Assembly (NCBI GenBank): GCA_038203935.1
Contig: JBBRDM010000096.1
Location: 1 to 19,941, forward strand
Direction: 5' to 3'
DNA from: JANXSG01 sp038203935
GTDB lineage: Bacteria > Armatimonadota > Chthonomonadetes > Chthonomonadales > Chthonomonadaceae
DNA length: 19,941 bases
Shown here: positions 14,973 to 19,941 of the stretch, piece after piece
Layout: every line of letters starts with the position of its first letter
Numbering within the stretch: the stretch's first letter is position 1
Program-made: the position numbers and the translations under genes
The notes under the pieces: generated by a model
What the model was told of the DNA's origin: nothing
Seen by the model: only the letters and a program-made list of their open reading frames with translations
Database searches by the model: none

Positions 14973-15806
14973 TTAGCAGGCTTCGCACGGGGGAAATTGC
15001 CATGCCAGCGGCAGGGCCAGGCTCGCATTCAGGCCATTGAGCTTATCGAGCACTTTGCTATAACGCTGGTCCATAGCTTCATTCGAGAACGCTTTGAGGT
15101 ATCTGGCACGCAGTGCAAGATGCACGGGATCGATGCGAAGCGCTGCAACATCGTTATAATCAAAGCACCATGCGTGTGTGTTTTGCCACCAGCCTGGCGG
15201 AGCACAGTTGCGCAGCAGGCCTCGATTTCGAATTGCGCGCAGCGCGTTGCACGATATGCGCAGCATCTTCGCTGCTTCGCGTGTGGTTATCCATCTTTTC
15301 CGCTCGAATTCCGCTTCTTCTTCTGGTGTGGCCGGGGGCTTGGGCAGGTGATGCCGATTTCGATACTGTGCGCAGGTATTCTGGTTTTTGAGTCTTTCCG
15401 GGTCTGAGCCGTGTTTTTCCAATTGTCTTCTGGATACCCGCATATCCTTACACTTGCGGCCCTTATACATTGCAGAATGGCCGAGTGTTCTGGAACGAAT
15501 CTTCTTATAGACACTGCTCGTGGAGATACCCAATATATCGGCGGCTTCTGCTACGCTGATCCACTCTGTGGGCATGCCTTCGTTGATGATATACTGCAGC
15601 CGAAGTCGTTTTATTACGCGCGCCGATCCAAATCTTATTTTTAGTACATCTGCCCAGGAGTAGAGGGCTGTTTTGCCTGGCTTGAATACATAGGGTTCCA
15701 GCCGCCGAATTTTGCCTTCATTATACAGCTGCCATATACGCGAATATGAGAGTGATAGAAAGTGGCATGCCTCTTTTGATGTGATCCATCCATCGTCATC
15801 ATACAT
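14973..15806 (-). CDS. DNA-binding protein with three excisionase-type HTH domains
   Basis: 277 residues from the ATG at 15806. I chose it over the ATG at 15824 because a perfect AAGGAG lies nine bases before it and would otherwise be coding. Three tandem winged-helix units start with the same pattern: GWITSKEACHFLSLSYSRIW (from residue 6), EWISVAEAADILGISTSSVY (from 81) and RWITTREAAKMLRISCNALR (from 171). Each continues into a wing-like basic stretch. This is the HTH_17/MerR-type fold used by excisionases and small repressors, which normally have one unit in about 60-80 residues. No catalytic domain is visible. The C-terminus ends in FPPCEAC. A perfect inverted repeat lies immediately upstream, so autoregulation is plausible. 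Targets unknown. Confidence 0.85.
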   Translation of the reverse strand: MYDDDGWITSKEACHFLSLSYSRIWQLYNEGKIRRLEPYVFKPGKTALYSWADVLKIRFGSARVIKRLRLQYIINEGMPTEWISVAEAADILGISTSSVYKKIRSRTLGHSAMYKGRKCKDMRVSRRQLEKHGSDPERLKNQNTCAQYRNRHHLPKPPATPEEEAEFERKRWITTREAAKMLRISCNALRAIRNRGLLRNCAPPGWWQNTHAWCFDYNDVAALRIDPVHLALRARYLKAFSNEAMDQRYSKVLDKLNGLNASLALPLAWQFPPCEAC

Positions 15807-15815
15807 TGGTTGATT

Positions 15816-15821
15816 CTCCTT
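15816..15821 (-). promoter_or_regulatory. Ribosome binding site setting the HTH start at 15806
   Basis: AAGGAG on the minus strand, nine bases before ATG 15806. It coincides with codons 2-3 of the longer frame beginning at ATG 15824, which has no ribosome site of its own, so the shorter form is preferred. Confidence 0.75.
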
Positions 15822-15853
15822 CATTATAGTAGAATAATATACACTATAATGAA
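15820..15853. promoter_or_regulatory. Perfect 11-bp inverted repeat, candidate operator
   Basis: TTCATTATAGT (15820-15830) and ACTATAATGAA (15843-15853) are exact reverse complements with a 12-nt spacer, so half-site centres lie about 23 bp apart, two DNA turns. The near arm touches the ribosome site of the HTH gene, and TATAAT-like -10 sequences occur in both arms. A bound dimer would block transcription or translation start. The link to the HTH protein is an inference from position. Confidence 0.5.
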
Positions 15854-15898
15854 AGAAAAGATAAACGGAAAGATTTATTTTTTAAAAGCCATATTGAT

Positions 15899-16061
15899 CC
15901 GGAGGTTGAAAACCCCCGTCTGAATAAGCGGTCGTCTTTCAGACGGAATGCCCGTTACGAGTTTATTAGTTGATCTCGGTAACATTTGCCGGAGGTTGAA
16001 AACCCCCGTCTGGAAAAAGCGGTCGTCTTTCAGACGGAATTCCGTCCTTCGGACTGGAATT
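15899..16061. repeat. Two-copy hairpin repeat array
   Basis: Unit 1 (15899-15949) and unit 2 (15989-16040) are nearly identical. Each begins CCGGAGGTTGAAAACCCCCG, which can fold on itself, followed by a stem CCGTCTGAA/TTCAGACGG (15916-15924 with 15938-15946). Unit 2 keeps this stem with one bulge. The 39-nt spacer folds too (GTTACGAG at 15954-15961 with CTCGGTAAC at 15975-15983), and the array ends in a hairpin at 16038-16061 (AATTCC/GGAATT around GTCC TTC GGAC). It lies in the divergent region between the HTH and DUF58 genes, with no reading frame. It may be an interspersed repeat or a structured RNA. The remaining 16062-16234 shows nothing specific. Confidence 0.8.
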
Positions 16062-16247
16062 TAAATGGATATTAAGCCCATGCAGGGAGCTTGCGACCGG
16101 AGATGAGCTTCGCAATTCCAGGCTGGTATTTCAGTATCGTGCCTTAACACCCCGCGTCACTTTAATCCGTCTCCTCCCATCTCTGCAGGATAACATTATA
16201 GGAACGCAGAATAGACCTCCAGCCATCAATTCGTAAGGCTATTTTTG

Positions 16248-17150
16248 ATGCTGACTAACAAAAAACAACTCGCCGACCCTAAAACTCTCGCTCAGATCGC
16301 CCGGCTGGAACTGCGCGCGCGCGTGGTCGTCGATGGCGTGATATCGGGAATGCACCGAAGCCCGCACCGTGGAAGCAGCGTCGAGTTCGCGCAGCACCGC
16401 GACTACTCACCAGGCGATGAGATACGGCATATCGACTGGAAGGTCTATGCCCGAACCGACCGCTACCACGTCAAGCAGTTCGAAGAAGAGACGAACCTGA
16501 AGGCTACCATCGTACTGGACGCCAGTTCCAGCATGGACTACAAAGGCGAGCGCTCTCCGCTCTCCAAGCGGGAAGTCGCCAGTATAGTCGCGGCATCGCT
16601 GGCATCGCTGCTGCTGAGGCAGAGAGACGCGGTCGGCCTGGCGACCTTCGACAGCGGCGTTCGCAGATATATTCCGCCGGCCAGTACCAGCGCGCATCTC
16701 CGGCTGCTTCTGGACACGCTCGAACACGCAGACAGCCAGCCCAAAACCGGCCTGGATGCCACCTTTCATGATCTGGCGGAGAGGCTCCGGCGCAGAGGTC
16801 TGCTGATCATTCTGAGCGACCTTTTCGCGGATCCAAAAACTATTCTGCGGGGACTTAGCCATTTCCGGCACAGCAAACACGAGGTCATTCTATTCCACAT
16901 CCTCGATAGGGATGAGATTGAATTTCCATTCAAAGATACCACCCGATTTGAAGGCATGGAAGGGGAAGAGTCCATCCTTGCAGAGCCGAACGCACTGCGA
17001 AAAGCGTATCTCGAATCTTTTCAGGAGTTTACAACGGCGCTGGAACACGGCAGCCGTGAGCTAGGGATGGATTATCATCAGTTCTGTACCGACCAGCCTA
17101 TCGACCAGATGCTCTCAAACTATCTCGCGCGGCGCATGGATCGCGTCTAA
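16248..17150 (+). CDS. DUF58 domain protein (vWA-like)
   Basis: 300 residues from the ATG at 16248 (AAGG nine bases upstream); a TTG directly before it is less likely. The DUF58 signature GSSVEFAQHRDYSPGDEIRHIDW (42-64) is complete and followed by KVYARTDRYHVKQFEEE. A von Willebrand A-like part starts with VLDASSSMDYKG, whose DASSSM (91-96) is a MIDAS-type metal site, and continues to about 235 (LLIILSDLFADPKTILRGL). No signal peptide or membrane segment is visible, so this is a soluble cytoplasmic form. DUF58 genes usually sit beside a MoxR-type AAA ATPase and membrane vWA genes; none is in this window, and the gene stands alone between non-coding repeats. Role presumed in assembly or stress functions with a distant MoxR; not provable here. 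Confidence 0.92.
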   Translation: MLTNKKQLADPKTLAQIARLELRARVVVDGVISGMHRSPHRGSSVEFAQHRDYSPGDEIRHIDWKVYARTDRYHVKQFEEETNLKATIVLDASSSMDYKGERSPLSKREVASIVAASLASLLLRQRDAVGLATFDSGVRRYIPPASTSAHLRLLLDTLEHADSQPKTGLDATFHDLAERLRRRGLLIILSDLFADPKTILRGLSHFRHSKHEVILFHILDRDEIEFPFKDTTRFEGMEGEESILAEPNALRKAYLESFQEFTTALEHGSRELGMDYHQFCTDQPIDQMLSNYLARRMDRV

Positions 17151-17197
17151 CATCCTTAAACTCTCTGCAAAGGGATATGTTTGTGTAAATGAACTCA

Positions 17198-17298
17198 AGT
17201 AATCTGCGAATAAATTGCTTTTAAGTTGTTGATCTGAATTCTGTGCAGATAAGTTCTCATTTTTTTATCCGCAGATAACTCAGATTAGCACAGATTAT
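17198..17298. repeat. Degenerate inverted repeat after DUF58 (CAGAT family)
   Basis: 17198-17213 and 17265-17280 are reverse complements with two mismatches in 16 bases. The right side continues as three CAGAT motifs at 17272, 17281 and 17291 (spacing 9 and 10). It starts about 48 bases after the DUF58 stop. The design, three short units in an arm 3' of a gene, matches the two intact inverted repeats at 3744 and 13219, but here it is partly decayed. The remainder of 17151-17443 shows nothing else recognisable. Confidence 0.6.
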
Positions 17299-17456
17299 GG
17301 GTGTTTAACTAGTTTGGTCTCAGCAAGAAATCAGTGCTCATTAGCTCTAAATGAGTTCATACTGATGATTTAAAAAGGTCAGATACTGCTCTGCCGCAAT
17401 AAAAAAAGTAAAATCAAACAACCTGCCCTACCTATCACACAACGGAGTATAAATTG

Positions 17457-18587
17457 ATGCTGTTTAGACCTTCATTACTTACTGGCACGATGCTGGCGCT
17501 GTGCCTGCAGGGTGTCTCGCTTCATGCAGCGCCGGCCCAGTCCGGCGGAGTTCAGAAAAAACTGTTCGGCCATCTCAAGACCGGCGCGGCAGTCGACCTC
17601 TATACGCTCACGAATAAGCACGGCCTGAAAGCCAAGATTATGACTTACGGCGCGACGCTCACCGAGCTATACACTCCCGACCGGAATGGGAAGATGGGTG
17701 ATGTTGTTCTGGGGTTCGATAATCTGGCAGACTACGAGAAAGGCAATCCGTATTTTGGCGCTACCGTAGGGCGTGTTGCAAACCGGATCGCCAAAGGCAA
17801 ATTCACGCTCAACGGTAAGAAGTATGTGCTGGCTGTCAATAATCCGCCGAACCACCTGCACGGCGGGCTGAAGGGTTTCGACAAGGTTATCTGGAAGGCG
17901 AAAAGTGTGCAGCGCCCGGCAGGGCCGGCAGTCGAGTTCACCCTGCACAGCCCGGACGGGGATCAGGGCTACCCCGGCAATCTGGATGTCACGGTGGTCT
18001 ACACATTAACGAATCAAAATGGCATGAGAATCGACTATCGCGCCACCACCGATAAAGCGACTCCCATAAACCTCACCAACCACGCCTATTTCAATCTTGC
18101 CGGACATGGGGATGTGCTGGATCATGAGATCCGCATAGATGCCAAAAAATACATTGTGGTAGATGATGTGAGCATCCCAACCGGTGAGATCCGCCCGGTC
18201 GCAGATACAGAGATGGACTTTCTTACTCAGCACCGCATTGGAGATAGTGTGGAGCGCGTAGGCGGCGCAGTGACAGGCTATGACCATAACTACGCAATCA
18301 ATGGAGGCGGCAAAAAGTTTGCACTCGCCTCGGAAACCTACGAACCCACCAGCGGCAGAACGATGACGATGTACACCACCGAGCCGGGCATGCAGTTTTA
18401 CACAGGTAACTATCTCGATGGCAAAATTAAAGGTGTTGGAGGCAACGTCTACTACAAATACACCGGTTTCTGCATTGAGGCGGGCCACTTCCCGGATGCA
18501 GTACATCACCCGAACTTCCCCTCAATCATACTTCAGCCCGGCAAAACTTACACACAGCAGACGGAGTACATTTTTGGAGTGAAATAA
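17457..18587 (+). CDS. galM: Aldose 1-epimerase (galactose mutarotase), exported form
   Basis: 376 residues from ATG 17457, with GGAG nine bases upstream. It interconverts alpha and beta anomers of aldoses such as galactose or glucose. N-terminal signal peptide at about 1-25 (FRPSLLTGTMLALCLQGVSLHAA), so the enzyme acts outside the cytoplasm. Family motifs: NPYFGATVGRVANRIAKGKF (97-116), NHLHGG with His135, INLTNHAYFNLAG with catalytic acid His209, TGYDHNY with substrate-binding Asp276, and CIEAGHFPDAVHHPNFPS with catalytic base Glu341. All key residues are present and the length fits exported family members. A terminator-like hairpin follows 20 bases after the stop. No sugar-catabolic neighbours are visible here. 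Confidence 0.95.
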   Translation: MLFRPSLLTGTMLALCLQGVSLHAAPAQSGGVQKKLFGHLKTGAAVDLYTLTNKHGLKAKIMTYGATLTELYTPDRNGKMGDVVLGFDNLADYEKGNPYFGATVGRVANRIAKGKFTLNGKKYVLAVNNPPNHLHGGLKGFDKVIWKAKSVQRPAGPAVEFTLHSPDGDQGYPGNLDVTVVYTLTNQNGMRIDYRATTDKATPINLTNHAYFNLAGHGDVLDHEIRIDAKKYIVVDDVSIPTGEIRPVADTEMDFLTQHRIGDSVERVGGAVTGYDHNYAINGGGKKFALASETYEPTSGRTMTMYTTEPGMQFYTGNYLDGKIKGVGGNVYYKYTGFCIEAGHFPDAVHHPNFPSIILQPGKTYTQQTEYIFGVK

Positions 18588-18606
18588 GAACTGCCCTCAT
18601 CCACAT

Positions 18607-18634
18607 CCCCTTCTCCCAAAAACAGAAGAAGGGG
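18607..18634 (+). terminator. Hairpin after galM (CCCAAAAACAG loop family)
   Basis: CCCCTTCT and AGAAGGGG form an 8-bp stem around a 12-nt loop containing CCCAAAAACAG; the 3' flank starts AGCTTTATATT. Loop and flank match the hairpin at 5492-5517, read in the same direction relative to transcription, while the stem bases differ in compensating positions. Confidence 0.65.
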
Positions 18635-18686
18635 AGCTTTATATTATTCTGGAATGCACCTATTTTTAAGGATAAGAAGGGCAGTG

Positions 18687-19045
18687 ATGGCAGGTGCTTT
18701 CTACAGGATGAAGTAGCTAAACTCCTAGTAAAGCGTCACCGGTGCTGCTGCATCTGTCATCGTTTTTGTGGTGTTAAAATTGAGACGGATCATATTAAAC
18801 CTAAAAATGAAAAAGGATCCGATACTATTTACAATGCAATTCCAGTCTGCTTAGAATGTCATGCTGAAATCCATAGTTACAATGATAAGTATTCCAGGGT
18901 ACGATAATACCGACCCTAGGAGCTAGTACAACATAAAATATTATTGCTTACTATCTGTGAACAAAATCCAGCGATTTTCTGCCAGACGCATCGAATTGAA
19001 GATATGGGACCAATACAATACTCCCAGCATATCTGGATAGTTTAG
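18687..19045 (+). pseudogene. HNH endonuclease remnant with in-frame stop codons
   Basis: The frame through 18698-18904 encodes DEVAKLLVKRHRCCCICHRFCGVKIETDHIKPKNEKGSDTI...VCLECHAEIHSYNDKYS, a classic small HNH domain: CxxC zinc ligands (CICH and CLEC), the DH of the active site and the CHAEIH helix. The frame stops at TAA (18905) and again at TAG (18917), yet translation past both continues to look like the family tail: RVR, stop, YRP, stop, ELVQHKILLLTICEQNPAIF, where homologues have RGRKFxPEELxxHKxQWLxICxxxPxxF. Each stop is one base away from the expected Lys (AAA) or Glu (GAG). No ATG is in frame; the nearest (18687) is in a neighbouring frame, suggesting a frameshift near 18705 as well. 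The gene is probably dead. Confidence 0.75.
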
Positions 19046-19057
19046 ACTATTAAGTAT

Positions 19058-19315
19058 TCATGCAGCATTTACTTGTTCTAATTCTTCAGGTGTATAAGTA
19101 AAAAGGATCGATATTTCATTCATTTCCGCTCTGCTTAAATCTTTACGGAGCAGTGTATGTATTCTATTCTGACGACGAAGACTGTTGTTTCCGGTAAAGC
19201 CTTTCCAAACTATCCTGCCGCCTATTTTTTCTGAATCTATATCGCGTTCTGCCTCAACCTGAGCGCCAATAAATCCCCGTTCTAGTATTTCCTTGATTTT
19301 TTGTTCGAGTTCCAC
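19058..19315 (-). CDS. Small conserved-type hypothetical protein paired with HEPN gene
   Basis: 85 residues from a GTG at 19315 with AGGAG seven bases upstream. The start lies inside the HEPN gene, overlapping it by 34 bases, so the two are translated together. The sequence reads as one helix, two strands and a helix: LEQKIKEILERGFIGAQVEAERD, IGGRIVWKGFTGNNSLRRQNRIHTLLRKDLS, then EISILFTYTPEELEQV. The pattern F.G...L.RQ.RI...L...L, then I.I..TYTPEE faintly resembles the BolA fold, but the similarity is too weak to name it. No membrane segment. The tight overlap suggests a partner, possibly an antitoxin or regulatory subunit, of the HEPN protein; this is inference. Confidence 0.65.
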   Translation of the reverse strand: MELEQKIKEILERGFIGAQVEAERDIDSEKIGGRIVWKGFTGNNSLRRQNRIHTLLRKDLSRAEMNEISILFTYTPEELEQVNAA

Positions 19316-19749
19316 ACATCTACTCCTAACCTGACGATGATATCAGCGAGTGCATAAAGCCGTTTGCTGCTATATTTTACTCGGTCTCCTCGAATCTTGT
19401 CGAGTTTGGTGGACTCTAAATAAGAATCCAGCATTTTCTCGGTGAAGTATCGATGTTTTGAACGCCATCGCTTATTGATTTCATCGAGTGAAGCATTAAG
19501 TATTTCTTTGCTCGCATCTGATTTACCAAGAGAATAGCTTCCCTTTTTACCCCAGTACTCTACACTATGGCTGCTGTCAAACTGTTCACCCTCACTATCA
19601 ATCAATGAACGTAGTATAGATTCAACCGCGATACCGGAGAAATAATGCGATGCGTAGTACTGCTGCTCGCGTATCAAGTCAGCTGATCTTCCAAGGTGCT
19701 CTTGAGCTACATTGAAATAACTCCGAGGGGTGAATTTCACAACAGCCAC
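19282..19749 (-). CDS. HEPN-domain protein
   Basis: 155 residues from a GTG at 19749 preceded by a strong AGGAGGT site with four bases between. All-helical, with the HEPN-type pattern: YFNVAQEHLGRSADLIREQQYYASHYFSGIAVESILRSLID (11-51), then FDSSHSVEYWGKKG and WRSKHRYFTEKMLDSYL, ending with KGD-type IRGDRVKYSSKRLYALADIIVRLGVDVW. HEPN proteins are nucleotide- or RNA-linked, many being toxins with an Rx4-6H RNase motif. I see no such motif here, so this looks like a non-catalytic or structural type. It is the first gene of a two-gene unit with the 85-residue protein, beside a broken HNH gene in an AT-rich patch that resembles an accessory region. Confidence 0.75.
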   Translation of the reverse strand: MAVVKFTPRSYFNVAQEHLGRSADLIREQQYYASHYFSGIAVESILRSLIDSEGEQFDSSHSVEYWGKKGSYSLGKSDASKEILNASLDEINKRWRSKHRYFTEKMLDSYLESTKLDKIRGDRVKYSSKRLYALADIIVRLGVDVWNSNKKSRKY

Positions 19750-19752
19750 GAT

Positions 19753-19759
19753 ACCTCCT
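19753..19759 (-). promoter_or_regulatory. Strong ribosome binding site for the HEPN gene
   Basis: AGGAGGT on the minus strand, followed by ATC and the GTG start at 19749. It is a near-complete match to the 16S anti-Shine-Dalgarno and fixes the start although the codon is GTG. Confidence 0.8.
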
Positions 19760-19919
19760 AAACTTCATCACAGTTATGTTAAAAATGATTATACCAGACC
19801 CTAACACCTACTTTTCACTTATAAGATTTGCGTATACTCCAGACACGAGATACAGTAGTTGGCCATTCGCTAAACATTATGGAAGCATCTGAGGCGGATA
19901 ACTGCAAAGAGGTGAGTCG

Positions 19920-19941
19920 ATGCCGATACTTGACCAGTACT
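19920..19941 (+). CDS. Start of a gene running off the window (MPILDQY...)
   Basis: ATG at 19920 is preceded by AAGAGGTGA with five bases between, a good ribosome site, and the seven visible codons (MPILDQY) are open to the window edge. Too little is visible to assign a family. An upstream ATG at 19879 in another frame is also open to the edge but lacks a ribosome site. Confidence 0.45.

Noticed and set aside
15899..16040. Possible CRISPR-like repeat-spacer unit
   Set aside because: There are only two ~51-bp repeats and one spacer that itself folds, no further units and no cas genes; hairpin repeat array is a better description.
16033..16046. 14-bp perfect palindrome GACGGAATTCCGTC as an operator
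   Set aside because: It arises at the junction between the end of repeat unit 2 and the terminal hairpin, so it needs no separate explanation.
18687..18919. Stop-codon reassignment in place of gene decay in the HNH frame
   Set aside because: All intact genes in the window end normally at TAA, TAG or TGA, so two stops in one frame plus a start problem point to a pseudogene.
19879..19941. Alternative plus-strand gene start at ATG 19879
   Set aside because: No ribosome site precedes it, whereas ATG 19920 in another frame has AAGAGGTGA at good spacing.

Overview
The window looks like part of a bacterial chromosome from the Planctomycetes/Verrucomicrobia/Armatimonadota ecological group. The main reason is a block of five secreted proteins of the planctomycete type: two DUF1501 proteins with Tat signals, two DUF1549/DUF1553 (PSD1) cytochrome-like proteins, and a cytochrome c/WD40 hybrid. 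Phylum is an inference from family content only. Coding regions differ visibly in composition: the core genes are GC-rich, while 1.7-3.65 kb and 18.6-19.8 kb are AT-rich and carry accessory genes.

Layout. (1) 2-796: 3' part of an SMP-30/gluconolactonase gene, convergent with a phytanoyl-CoA-dioxygenase-like gene (868-1698, minus). (2) 1699-3621: AT-rich segment with a DUF4268 nuclease-like gene and a DUF6508-like gene, lying between two same-orientation copies of the first 29 bases of the dioxygenase gene; I read this as an inserted island. (3) 3909-14862, all minus strand: DUF1501 (5' end), then PSD1 with Ig-like domains, then c-type cytochrome + WD40, then PSCyt1-PSD1, then a second DUF1501. 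The three middle genes are closely spaced (24-nt gap, then 4 to 151 nt depending on the start used) and look like one operon; each DUF1501 gene is set apart by intergenic hairpins. (4) 14973-15806 minus: a protein with three tandem excisionase-type winged-helix domains, with a perfect 11-bp inverted repeat just upstream. (5) 15899-16061: a two-copy array of hairpin-forming repeats in the divergent promoter region. (6) 16248-17150 plus: DUF58 protein. (7) 17457-18587 plus: secreted aldose 1-epimerase. (8) 18687-19045: an HNH endonuclease gene broken by at least two in-frame stops. (9) 19058-19749 minus: a HEPN-domain gene overlapping an 85-residue partner. (10) 19920-end: start of another gene.

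How it works together. The minus-strand block probably builds a set of exported heme proteins and Tat-exported partners of unknown biochemical role; SMP-30, the dioxygenase and the epimerase point to sugar and small-molecule metabolism. The most unusual feature is the non-coding part: nearly every gene or operon end is followed by a hairpin, from at least four different repeat families. Three of these are inverted repeats whose arms are each built from three copies of a short motif at 8-10-nt spacing.
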